DNA of 64,000 nt, taken from NCBI GenBank assembly GCA_949987705.1, contig OX465281.1, positions 225,279,978-225,343,977 on the forward strand, given 5' to 3'. Shown one piece after another: positions 43,201 through 53,229 of this stretch. Position numbers and translations under genes: made by a program. Under the pieces are notes generated by a model. It ran no database searches. It saw only the letters and a program-made list of their open reading frames with translations, and was not told where the DNA came from. The DNA is from Thereva unica. Taxonomy: Eukaryota; Arthropoda; Insecta; Diptera; Therevidae. Numbering within the stretch: the first letter of the stretch is position 1; each line of letters begins with the position of its first letter.

Positions 43201-46200
43201 TTGTCGTTTTTCCCGTCCGTTCCGGGTCTTTGCTTCGGGTTTCTTAACTTATGTGTTTTCACAGGGTCCGGTAGTTAGCCCAACGTCCATCCTCATTACC
43301 AGGATCCGTGAATTATACCCTATCGGATAGGATGGCCCAGCTATACCCCTGGGCACTGGGTACGTCCGCCGTCGGTTGGTTATCCAGGAGGCACCAAGGA
43401 GGAAGTGACGGTACGATTTTGCCCCCCACATATGTACATACATACATGGTGAATTTTTATGTTTTGAGTTTATTTTTTTTCATGAAATTTTAAAACAAGT
43501 ACGAACCAATACATTTTGTTTTAATAGTGACGAATTTTACAACATTATCAAATAAAAAAATATTTACAGGCAACAATTGAAGCTATAAAAGTCGCATCCG
43601 GCTGGTTTGGAGTTATAATTGAACAATCATTAAAAAGAGCCAGTGTAAAATCTATGGGAGATATTTGCGCATATTGTTCGAAAAATCTCTGTGCTTATAT
43701 CGAAGGACGCATTACATTTATGGGATACCTTGCAATGTTAAAAGTAAGTAAACACATTTTAATCATTTCATTTCAATGAATTTATCTCATTTAGCCTATA
43801 ATAACATCAATTGTAAAAGCTCGCGATGTTCTTATATATGAAATGAAAAATACTAAAAGATTAGATGTATACTACGGTGCACCGCTTACACACAGAAAGA
43901 TAAAGGAGTTAACTCATAGTTATAGATTTATTAAACAAATCGCTTCAACAAAGGAGACAATCAGAGTTGAACTGGAGGAAAATGATAAGCGGCTAACGAA
44001 TGAATTTTTGCTTGGATTGAGGATTAAAATTGAGAATCTTTTGGTTGTGCCAATTAAAACAGCCCACAGTGTATTGGCAGCAATGCAATTTGTTAATTAT
44101 AAAGAAAGTGGCGAACCTGCAATGAAAATGTTGGGGTATATTTCTAGCTACTTGCTAGTGGCATTGCAAACCAAAAGATTAAAAGATATCATTCAGATAT
44201 ATGTGGGTATTTTTTTCTAATATTATTTGTGTTGATTTTTTAATAATTATTAATCTTTTTTTTGTTTTTTAATTTAAGCAATCCCACTCGGCAATATTTA
44301 TGTCAAGATTAAGATATCAAGGAAGAAAACGGTTAGAGTTTCCTGAATCTTTTCTATATAATATTGAAGAAGAAGATGTTGGGGAGTAAGTACACTACGT
44401 TTGCATATTTACTAACAGTTATTTAGCTGCATAATCACGATTCGGCCCGGCCTAGGAACTGCATTCTTTACCGGCCACGAATTCAAGATGTTCCAAAATT
44501 CGATTTCTATCGAATATGCACTCGAAATCGAAATTAGGTGTTCCACATTTCGATTAATTCCATATATGTAACATAAATATAATTCGAGTGAAACTGAATT
44601 CCGATTCGATTTCATTCCACTCGAATTGTGGAACACCCCGAGTTACCGAGTTTCCATGGGAGTCGAGTTGAGTTGTGGTTGAGTTGAAATGACACTTCAA
44701 CTCAACGACATAACTCTATGCGTTTCCATTGCTGCGCTCCGCTTTCCTCCATCAATTAATTTTATTATAGATTTTTCTTTAAACGTATTTATTAAATAGA
44801 AAGTCCTTTCTGACGTCCAAGCAAAGCCCGACAATTTCACCCTTGCCAGTGTGCCGTTTTTAGTTGTGTGTATCAACTCAATTGAACCTACTTTTAACTG
44901 TGTCTGTTTCCATGACGTATAACTGTGGTTTAACTCTGGTTGAACTCTCATGGAAACTCAGTAACTGCCAACCAATTCGGCATTCCAGGGCTCTGAGCCT
45001 CATTGCTTGCCATTTTACCAACGAAGGTTTCGTTCACGTTCTGTCCGACCCAATAGAATCTCCCACAGAAGAATCTTCTTGATAATCGCAGTATTCTCAA
45101 GATTTATTCTCGAGGGCGCGAACGGCTAATTACAGACCCCGGAAGGTAGTGGCACCCGATTTGTCACATCTATCAAAACCCGAGAAGAGTCACTGCAGCT
45201 GAACAGATTTTATTTGAGTTAACTGATAACTCCTTCTTGTCCCTTCTCTATTCCACTTACCTTTTCTGCTTGCAGTGGGCATAGAACTACCAAAACGTGA
45301 GCACTCAACAAGAATTTTATTACGCTAAAATTGTTCGCGGGCCTTCCTGTAGTTCTCTACTCTAAGGGCCTTTTCGCGGGTCAGTGTTACTTGCTCCGTA
45401 CGCAGCAGCATTCACTGAGTCGCGCTTTTGTCTGGCCGGTGGCGGCTAAACAATTGAGGGGCTACTATGCTCCTTTCTGTCGTTTGCATAACCACGTAAA
45501 AATTTTTGTGTAGGATTTAAGTCTCAACCAAATATGTCGTGCCGTACCATAACCGTACGTACGCTAACGTACGAGCATGAGTGTTCATATGGGACTGACC
45601 TAAATTAATTTAATGTACTTGGATATATTCGATCAAGCCTTAGCCATATATTAGGGCCCCCATTCACACACAGCTTGCCGGCAGGCTGTGGCCTGATATT
45701 TTCGCCTTGAGGCTAAATATCACCACACACTCACCGGCGCCAGCTGGGTGGGGTCTGCAGTCCAAGAAAACTGACAAAAATATATATGTGTGTGGGTATT
45801 TATAGTCAGTTCGTGCCTGAAGATCTGAACTTCTATTCAGTCTCAAGTCGTGGAGCCGCCTTGAAGTTTTCGTTGAGGTCATGAACATTTTTGCACTTGA
45901 ATTAATAATTTCCTATGGTAAACTGTCGTCTTCGACTGTGTGTCTCTAGGGAATCATGACTTCACCGGCATGCCACGGCCTGTCATTGGGATACCTGTAG
46001 TCCTCATTCCTCCAACAGACTGACAGACTGAGTGAAAGACCACTGCCTACCGGTGGCCTGTAAGTAAATGGGGCCTTTAGTGGAGAAACATGTTTTACTT
46101 AATTTAACCCAGTTTTCTCCCAATTTTACACTGTTTCTTGAGGGAAATAATTGCATGATATTTGCCGAAGCAAATGCCCAGCGATTTGACATCTTGATCC

Positions 46201-49200
46201 AAGCTGAGGGGCCTATTTTGGATATCGAGTCGATATTAAAATTTCTTACTGTGAAAGTCGATTTTTTTCCGAATTAGTCGATAAAAGCGTAAATATGAGT
46301 CGATTGCATATTTCACGTCAACTTGACCTTTATGTAATCAACTCCTATTTGGGTGTTTCCGGCAACTCTGTGTCCGCAGCACTCCCCACTTGATATAATT
46401 AATATTATTTTATTTTAAGATTGCTAAGTAACAAATCAAAATATTTTGTATTTATTCCTCAAATTTTGTTTAAAATAATAATACACTATACTCTTGAAAT
46501 CATATTTATTGACCCCAAACGTCAGTCCCTAGCCATGTCCGTGCACCGAAATTTTGCGTTTGGGCATCCATATTTCGGAAAAAATTTAATTTATACTTTA
46601 ATTTTCTTTACAATTTTTCAATATTAAAGTATATACAACTAATTTCATCATTTTTTGCAATTTAAAAAAACAATAAATGTGTTTCCTAAGGTCGAAATTA
46701 GTGTCCTCAATTTTAATCATCAGTCCCTAGCCATTAACGGATTTTAAAATTTCGCGGTATTATATGGGTGTAGAGGGAATGTAATTCAGTTTATTTTAAA
46801 GAAAGAGATGAAATTATCTACAGACTGCACTCCTTTTGCAGCGGCCATTTTGTAAATAAGTGTAGAGGCGAGATTTGCTGTGCCAAGTAGTGCTGATCCA
46901 GTCACTTCTTCAGTCCCTAGCCAAGTAATTTTATAGTTTAATAATAGGAAATTGACATGAATTAATTAATATTTACAAGTGGTTTATCGGCCTTGTTCGG
47001 TAGATAGTGTTAGATATCGTAGTATAGTGGTCGATCAGTATTTTTTTTTAAGTTTTACTCAGAATCGTCAGTCCCTAGACTGTCAGGCCCTAGCTGAGGA
47101 GTGACTTTTCAAAAGGCCTTATTTCCATTTAGATTAAATTTTCAGAAACCGCAAATTTCTGTGGTACGTCCAAAATATGCAAAATTATTATTTTTTTTTG
47201 CATCAATATAGTCTGTCCTAGTATAACTATATTTTTACAGTGGTAGATGAAAAATATTGTAAGTGCGACTTCATTAAAAACAAAAAATAGTTTGGAAATA
47301 TGCCCTTTTGTTTGAAATGTTTGGAAATAAGACCTTTTGTATGGAACCTCCATAGGAAATATGACTTTATTACATTTTTTTTTAAAGGTCTTTTGCTTGA
47401 AATCTTTTAAAATACTACAAATTCACGCAGGAAATGTGAAGTTTTGTTCAATTAAATACACCGTTTATTTCATACGTGGAAATATGTTGGTTTTGATAAA
47501 AAAATCTATATTGGTATCCATTTATTTATAGGAACGAAGGACTTTTCTTTCGTCCTATTAACGTGAATAGGTGATAATTTAGCCTTGCTACTGGATTCCA
47601 TCGAAATTTGCTCTAAAGTAAAAAATGGAAATAAGGCCTTTTGAAAAGTCACTCCTCAGCTGTTAATGCTGCTAGAGACTGACGAGAGTGGTCAGGGGCT
47701 GACGTTCACTTATAATTATACAGGGTGTATCAGTGAAAATGCCAATGGCTGCGGATTGGTCTTGGATATACGAACAAAAAATCGTATAGATGGGGGCGGG
47801 AGAATCATAACGGTTTAGCCGCTAGGGCCTTTTTGAAACTTTTTTGGTAGAAGTTTACATATTACTCTGTATTTTGGTAACCCTATTAGATATTTTCATG
47901 AATAAGGCAGCAATCTACGCAGAATACTCCCACCTATCTAAAACTGTAAACGTTGAGGTTTCAACCCACCAGCGTCCATTGTTAATCATAACAGTCAGTC
48001 CCTAGATGCCTAAATTCGCAAAACTCAAAATTTCTCATAAAATTCTACCTAAAGTGACTGGCCCCTTTAGGTATGACAAAACAAATTAATCACGTATTAT
48101 ATCCACTATTAGGAAATGCATCTTAAATATTATGAAGACAAATTACTTTCAAAAGTCGCCCTAATTTTATGGAAACACCCATATATGTGTGGGTATTTAT
48201 ACATAAGTAGTTAGTTCGTGCCTGAAAATCTGAACTTCTATTCATAGTCCAGGCGCTAGAGCAGTGAAACCTATAACTTTTGGTTTTGGCGTGATGTAAC
48301 GGACTTTTTTGGTGGATTCGGTCAGAAATGACATCCCCAACAATATTTAGGGGGTGCGCAAGCATGAAACTCCCAGGAAAACTTGTGGTAGCCCAAAAAC
48401 TGAAAAATTCACTAAAAAATCCCTGTTTTTTGACCTTTCTTGTTAAATATCTCTTAACGAAGGCTTCTAGGCGAAAAATTTGTTGAGCATGTTTTGTTCG
48501 TTATTGGATTTGCTAGAACTTACCCTAGGGAGGATTTTTGTAATTTGAATTTTTGCATTGCAAAATAGCCGAAAACTGCGAAGAAAAGTACCTCACTTTA
48601 AAGTTATCACAAGGAAAGAAGAGACCATTATTTGCCAATTTAATTTTGGAATTAGATAGTTAAAGGCATGATTAACTTATATCCAAAACCCAATCCAAAA
48701 CCACTGGAAATGCTCTAGCGCCCGGACTATCAGTCTCAAGTCGTGGAGCCGCCTTGAAGTTTTTATTGAGGTCATGAACATACATATGAACATTTTTGCA
48801 CTTGAATTAATAACTTCCTATGGTAAACTGTCGTCTTCGCCTGTGTGTCTCTTAGTACAGCTCCTAGAGATTTCTTCTGCAAAAAAAATTGTAGTTGAAT
48901 GAAATTTGGAATGGTGGGAGTTTGGCAATTGGAGAAAAGGTAACCGTTGAGTTCCGGGCCGTACTTCGTGAAAATCACGAGAAAATCCGATTGAAAGAAT
49001 TTTCCGACGCTTTCCCGACCGTAGCTCGGAAAAACGTCGAAATTGGAAAAATATTAAGAAGACAAAATTAAAGCTATGAAAATTCTCAACAAAAAAAGTT
49101 ATATAAGCTTTTCCCGGAAAACCTCACGTTTGGTCGGAAAATGGAGGGTAAAGAAAAAAATATGAAAAATTATTTTTTTTATATTGTTTTCTTTATGCAG

Positions 49201-52200
49201 GGTGTCCCACCTCAAGTTACAAAGTGGCGGGCTGTAGATAGGCTTTGGATAGACGAACAAAAAATCATATGGGAGGGGGGGCAGAAATCGTAACGGTTTG
49301 GTCACTAGGGCGTTTTGAAATTTTTTTGATAGAGGTTTACATATCACCCTGTATTTTGGTAACGGGATGACCTACTTTCATGAATTAGGTAGCAGTATAC
49401 GCAGAATACTCCCGCCTATCTAAACTGTAAAAGCGAAGGTTCTACACCACCAACTTCCAGAGTTATGAGTCAAAATATCATTTTTTTCACAGAAAAACTA
49501 TTTCGAATATATATTGGAAAAATTTACAAAGTTCCTGTATTTATTTCCATTTATTCTTCATCGCTGGATGTCTCGGGGTCTGGTTCAGCGAAGCTGTTCA
49601 CTTCACCTTCATTTTCTTCGTCTATATTCAACGACATTATCATTAAGATTTTTCTCGAGCTATTGAAGCTTTTCTACCTAAACCCTCTACTCTAACTCAT
49701 TGTTGAATATGATGGAGTACCTATAAGCTACTAGCTGCGTTTACGTCCAGGTCGATTAACAATTCGGTTGACTAACATTATGGGAGGGGGTGCAGATAGA
49801 GCCTAGCCCGGCCGCCCATATAAAGCCCACATAATGGATCTAACGCCTTGCCTAATTTTCGCATCGTCATAAGCAGGACCGGCGTTTGGCTTTTTTACGC
49901 CCGGTTCAGTGTGACATATTGCGCCCCCATAGGCTGTTCTTTTTTATATTGCATTGAAGGACAATTAGGAAAAGACATATAAAGACTCTGTGGAGTTCCT
50001 TTAATATATATAAATGAATGCACACTTTTTCATTTTTTTTCTAAAATTGCGCCCGGTGTAAATGCACCAATTGCATTGGATCTTTTTCGATGTTAGCTGT
50101 ACTTTCCTAACCATTGCCAGAAAAATCCTGGGCTTCGAAAATCTATAGTACTATACACTCGAATCTCCATAATACAGCTCTCTATGGCTTTCTCTAAGCC
50201 TTCAAATTTCAAGCGATATAAGGTGGTTACTGCACTGCATTTATTAGTTCTTACTGTAGAATCGTTCATAGAAAAGCCAGTTTACCTTAACAATCTTCCT
50301 GGATATAGAAAGCGCTTTCAAAAACTTTAGAACAGAGGCAATCCAGGTGTTCCCGCCGAGTTAGGGATTTATAATAGTACGACTAGTACGAATTACAAAT
50401 TAAGAACTATGGCACCGTAAAAATGGATAGACGCCGAAAACAGTCGAACGAAATGGATTTGGATTGGCCGCACCTTGCAGAAGTTTGTTGTCAAGTATTA
50501 TTATTTTTTTAAATCTTAATTTCTGAAACTGCACCCGGTTTAAGTGAACCATTTGAACCTATGAAAGCGCCGCCCCTGAGTCTGAACTTGGCTTAATGAT
50601 TCGATATGCACACTCGAATAAATTATACAAATAGATTTGTGAAGCCACCGATTTTTTACTATTATAAGGTATATCAGCAGAAGCCGTTTCCTATTGGAAC
50701 GCGTCTATGTGAAAATTTCGTCGAACTTTAGAATTATCTGCGGGATACGCCAGTGCCGGTGCTTGGGTTTTATGCGCCCGGTCCATTATACCAGTAAGCT
50801 CTTCATTTTTTGACGAAATGAAAGACAGTGGAGAAAGTGTGTCCTAGTCGAATTGCATCCGGTGCAAGTGCACCATTTGCCAATATGAAAGAGTCGCCCC
50901 TGTCCGTTTAAGTGCAATGACATTTTATCGCATTGGAGAAAGCGGAGAATATTTTGCCAAGCCGCGATTTCTTGAATGGTAAAAATGTTTCTATACCAGG
51001 TCTATACCAGGAATCTCTGTTCAATCTTTTCATTTGGTTTCAAATAATCGCAATACCTACTCGAGAAAGATTCATTTCTTTTTTTTCTGGCCTTGTAGTT
51101 TTCCCTAGCAGATGAGTTGTCTCTCTTCATAACCTAATTTAAGACCCTTCTAATATCCCTCTTCCGCGATACCCACGCAATATTCACGGGTTTTTCAAAA
51201 TTTTAATTTCTGAAATTGCGCCCCTGTCGAATTGCGCCCGGTGCAAGTGCACCATTTGCACCTATGAAAGCGCCGCCTCTGGTCATAAGGAAGCCCATTT
51301 GGGCCCCCTTAAAGAAAAATCATTGCAAAATGGGAGGCTGAAAAATTTGAGAATTTCGGAATGGATATGTGAGTAATAACTGCGCCGATGTTGTAAACTT
51401 TATATTTTTATGATCTCCCAACTGAGTACTAATTACGACCAATGCTGCCTAACTTCGGTAATCGAAGCAGAATCGGTCTATTGAGTATGCTAAATGATAC
51501 CCTTCACTGTCACCAACATAATTGTTTGAAATATGAAGCAACAACAGAGCTATAGTTAAAGTTAAACGAAAGCTTAATGCCTCCGCTTCACCCACTTCAG
51601 TTCAATAATGTTCAGTTCAACCCAATTAAATGACTTCACCGATAAAAGTCTAGTTTATGTTCAGTTCGTGCTTGAAATTGATGTTCGTCAGAAATGCAAA
51701 AATCCCTGAAATGGTATTCCACTATTCCAGTTGATTACTCTCTTTTCAGCGAGCTTTTACGTTCAACTAAAGTTCGAGATCAGTTGGGCGAACTGAGGTT
51801 TGTTTATCCCCAGTTGTGCGAATTGTAGGCGAGCTGAAGTTATTTTAAAGCTCAGTTTGCCAATTTGCTTGAACTTGCGCAATTCGTGCAGAATAGAGCT
51901 GTATGTATTTTTAGTTCTTGGTAGCACTTTTAATTAATTATTAACATAAAAATAAATATTTCTAAAACTAAATATAACAATTAACTTTTTTTTTTCAGAT
52001 ATTACTTTTATCCCAAAAAATTTGAAAATATTGTACCCATGGTTATACACATGTTTAAAATATTATGTGGTGATTTGCTCAGACACGAATCTTTAGCAAA
52101 ATTCGTTGTTGCTGTAAAAAGGAGCCACAGACAAAATTTACCATTTCATAACGTCTATCAAAGCTGCGATGCCACAAATATGATCTACGCAATTATATTA

Positions 52201-53041
52201 CGTAATATAGAATTCTTTGAAAACTATGAGGTATATTTCTAATTGTTGTACTAGATTATTGTATCAGATTCTTTTATTACTTGTACTTTCAGATGTTGGC
52301 GTTACTAATAAGTACATATCTTTATTCCATCGATTTCAATGGCCTAAGCGATTTCGTCATGGATTATATTAAGCATCCGTATACTATCGTTTATTTTGGC
52401 AACTACAAAGAGAAGAATCGAAAGGATTTGGGAGAATATTTAATTGAGAAAACTGGACTTTTATCTCATTTACCAAACGATATACGAGAAAAGATAATGA
52501 AAATTTTCGAAGGTATTATGAAATTAGAGAAAAATTACGATACAAGCGCATATTTAGCACGTATGGAAAAATGTTTCACATCGAAACCACCTAACAAATG
52601 GTCTGAAATGACCCGTGCTCATTGGCTAGAGTTTTTAGTTTGGTGTTGCTATCACAGCCGTCATACAAATAGATTTAAAGTATCAAGAAGCTTAACCGAT
52701 GCTGTGTATGAAGAATACTATAAGAATGGGGATTTGCTAAAAAAATATGGCATACGACCGAAACGTAATCAATGTCGGGAATTTGCGGAGCATGTTCTAG
52801 AACATGAAATCATATATATGCGAGACAAACTTTTACCTGGATTTAAGGTATTACAGCAAATTTTCCCTTCAACACGTGTGGTGTATGAATCAGCAGAGTA
52901 AGGGATACACGAATTTAGGAGTAATTATTTGTACTTAATGTTATTTGTTTCAGACTAACTATGGAGAATTATAAGGCAGCAATAGATCTGACTGGGAAGT
53001 CTACTTGGTATCCTGGAATAAGTATTGGATTTACTAAATAG
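37217..53041 (+). CDS. Gene B: GAF-GAF-pseudophosphodiesterase, 677 aa
   Basis: Paralog of gene A. Exons: 37217-37231, 37290-37485, 37554-37762, 43570-43743, 43795-44202, 44279-44385, 51999-52230, 52293-52897, 52954-53041; 2034 nt in frame. It lacks the intron that splits A's second GAF domain (24426-24485). GAF-1: MNFYWADLDKHILYEKEN, SVLGVSAFFKEIYVIDDVQ, LVSVPILNSSQNCIGVLAF. GAF-2: DVLIYEMKNTKRLDVYYGAP, NLLVVPIKTAHSVLAAMQF. The phosphodiesterase-like domain starts at FYPKKFENI. General-acid His kept (FHNVYQS, H420); metal ligands replaced by Q424, Y458, S459 and Y in WCCYHSRHT; only the second Asp of HDxDH remains (YSIDFNG). Not expected to hydrolyse cyclic nucleotides. The same replacements in A and B, with open frames, argue for a retained non-catalytic role. 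Introns 37763-43569 and 44386-51998 are TE-filled. Exon limits are mine. Confidence 0.88.
38060..39750 (+). pseudogene. Helitron helicase remnant in gene B intron 3
   Basis: The + strand, with many frameshifts, carries the Helitron Rep/helicase signatures in order: a VYFNPSNG piece, a PRYYIWNA-like piece (at 38670), AECFYF/RLLLVNVRG (38770-38815), ESLQTVNGEMFPTFRAV, then LLNTQQKEVYDTLMKAMDYG (helicase motif region), KIIIWDECTIAHERALEALK and LKRTMKDLRNDSRCFDGAI. The Walker A segment is damaged. Repeats TCTACTACATATGTAG at 38067 and AAAAGTAGTAGATTTTACTG near 39722 may mark the ends. Confidence 0.7.
39910..40490 (-). mobile_element. LINE RT fragment, RTE-related (B)
   Basis: The minus strand encodes TKVRIIWQALQRRGLPDKII, LYNNSKCRVLHKGKLSHSFE, SSGVRQGCLLSPSLFLIVIN, then (after a stop) LDYGDDICLLAHRHQELKNM and AGLRLNPTKTKEMRIN. 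The catalytic Y/FxDD reads YGDD. It differs from the RTE fragment it is joined to at about 40490, so two LINE pieces are fused. Confidence 0.7.
40490..40739 (-). mobile_element. RTE-like RT fragment (A), downstream part
   Basis: The minus strand encodes LTESFPVKQSLKQGDGLAPK, LFNLCLEGVIRKVN and a QLAGYADDINCLARS core with the catalytic YADD. It continues the RTE element whose upstream part lies at 42340-43260; a CR1-like LINE is inserted between them. Confidence 0.7.
40745..42340 (-). mobile_element. CR1/Jockey-like LINE inserted in the RTE element
   Basis: The minus strand encodes YRPISILCFLGKVLEKLMLW, QSGFRKSSSCETALLKVTTD, LLDFSKAFDSVSHTLLETKL, GVPQGSILGPLLFSMYINDL and LHMYADDVQIYLN (catalytic YADD), a stop near 41655, then 41622-40939 with LGVYLNSQLTCCDQISHTLS, LIKTLILPYFTYASLVFP and SIQLWNSLPADIQSA. 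One near-complete RT with few breaks; 5'-truncated at about 42340. The tail is near 40745 (AATAAATAAATG on the minus strand). Confidence 0.8.
42340..43262 (-). mobile_element. RTE-like LINE (A), endonuclease and RT start
   Basis: The minus strand from 43262 encodes KNDNDYRSTALEMIFGTWNT, RSMYRTAAVKSLLDEVTRYK, LLELQEIRWIGDGTMDLGNY (APE-type endonuclease start), then a gap, HWKGICPIHKKGDKFNCGYY, GISLFSTVYKIMTNRIQARL, YQAGFRRNRSIMDQLFQ, FIDFKQAYDSIDREQMY and LTKMTMENTQS. Much of the endonuclease is deleted. The RT is then interrupted by the CR1-like LINE and resumes at 40739. Confidence 0.7.
43305..43430 (+). repeat. Repeat shared with 23890-24003
   Basis: Lies next to the 5' end of the RTE-like element and matches 23890-24003 (GTGAATTATACCC; GATTTTGCCCCCCAC). 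Likely part of the LINE's 5' region. Confidence 0.5.
44486..44640 (-). mobile_element. Short MITE, second copy of 4470-4620
   Basis: Inverted relative to the copy at 4470. Ends GATGTTCCAAAATTCGA and TCGAATTGTGGAACACC are inverted. Lies in gene B intron 6. Confidence 0.55.
44642..44965. mobile_element. MITE with GTTAC-type ends
   Basis: Left end GTTACCGAGTTTCCATGGGA, right end (reverse complement) GTTACTGAGTTTCCATGAGA: an inverted repeat of about 22 bp with two mismatches, followed by more GAGTTGAG/CTCAAC palindromic matter. No transposase. Target duplication not settled. Confidence 0.6.
45652..46079. mobile_element. Harbinger-like MITE
   Basis: Left end GGGCCCCCATTCACACACAG and right end, reverse-complemented, AGGCCCCATTTACTTACAGG form an imperfect inverted repeat, continuing into GCCGGCAGGC / ACCGGTAGGC. 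Flanking TTA is compatible with a PIF/Harbinger 3-bp target. The interior (TTAGTTCGTGCCTGAA-like and CAGTCTCAAGTCGTGGAGCC) recurs at 48170-48860. Confidence 0.5.
47096..47657. mobile_element. MITE with perfect 35-bp inverted ends
   Basis: The left end GAGGAGTGACTTTTCAAAAG and 15 further bases are exactly inverted at the right end. AGCT on both sides (47092-47095, 47658-47661) fits a 4-bp duplication, although the ambiguous palindrome leaves other limits possible. Inserted inside the CAGTCCCTAG array. No coding capacity; the perfect ends suggest recent insertion. Confidence 0.8.
47720..47975 (+). repeat. Repeat family, copy 1
   Basis: Starts with ACAGGGTGTATC and contains GACGAACAAAAAATC-like and ACGCAGAATACTCCC blocks, matched by 49197-49460 in the same orientation. 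About 260 bp; class unknown. Confidence 0.65.
48170..48860 (+). mobile_element. Second copy of the 45.7 kb MITE, interrupted
   Basis: Sequence from TATATGTGTGGGTATTTAT to GAACTTCTATTCA, and from CAGTCTCAAGTCGTGGAGCC to GTCGTCTTCGCCTGTGTGTC, matches 45780-45955. The two halves are separated by the MITE at 48245-48729. Confidence 0.7.
48245..48729. mobile_element. MITE nested in another MITE
   Basis: Ends TAGTCCAGGCGCTAGAGCA and its inverted counterpart TGCTCTAGCGCCCGGACTA (one mismatch), with TCA on both sides (48242-48244, 48730-48732). The uninterrupted sister copy at 45831 reads straight through the site (CTATTCAGTCTC), which fixes both the ends and the 3-bp duplication. Confidence 0.85.
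49197..49460 (+). repeat. Repeat family, copy 2
   Basis: Matches 47720-47975; starts CAGGGTGTCCCACC. Shared blocks include GACGAACAAAAAATCAT, GTTTACATATCACCCTGTAT and TACGCAGAATACTCCCGCC. Confidence 0.65.
49874..51281. mobile_element. Non-autonomous hAT element with internal copies of its ends
   Basis: Left end CAGGACCGGCGTTTGGC, right end AAAGCGCCGCCTCTG, inverted in the CAGnnnCGGCGCTTT pattern of hAT elements. An exact 8-bp duplication GTCATAAG flanks it (49866-49873 and 51282-51289). Inside are further end-like pieces: a left end at 50751 (CAGTGCCGGTGCTTGG), and right ends at about 50577 (GCGCCGCCCCTG) and 50902 (GAGTCGCCCCTG), each preceded by GCnCCGGTGnAAGTGCACCA. So related copies landed in, or duplicated within, this one. 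Confidence 0.8.
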
Positions 53042-53117
53042 GATTAATGTAATTTAAAAACAAAGTGGGCTGGCTTACTGAGAGTATGAAGCGCTTAATA
53101 TAAGCCTTCAAAAGTTA

Positions 53118-53123
53118 AATAAA
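53118..53123 (+). terminator. AATAAA polyadenylation signal, gene B
   Basis: Canonical AATAAA 77 bp after the gene B stop codon. Confidence 0.5.
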
Positions 53124-53229
53124 CAAGTAAAACTATATAAAACTGGTTATTCTGTTATTAAATAAAAACAAGGAGGGTTTAGAAATGAATATGAAAGTAT
53201 CCTAGTTAGTTGGTCAATTGACAGCATAG

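Larger units (their letters stand above)
46523..48005 (+). repeat. Spaced array of CAGTCCCTAG motifs
   Basis: The exact decamer CAGTCCCTAG occurs at 46523, 46721, 46911, 47069 and 47996, with a one-base variant (CAGGCCCTAG) at 47084 and an inverted variant (CTAGAGACTG) near 47671. Three copies extend to CAGTCCCTAGCCA. Spacing of the first four is 198, 190 and 158 bp, longer after that because of a MITE insertion. Sequence between the motifs is not evidently repeated. Function unknown. Confidence 0.8.

Noticed and set aside
4475..44636. Two related short ORFs 40 kb apart (4475-4666 + and 44636-44412 -) suggesting a conserved small gene
   Set aside because: Both lie wholly inside copies of one MITE with inverted ends; similarity is due to the repeat, and no coding signature was seen.
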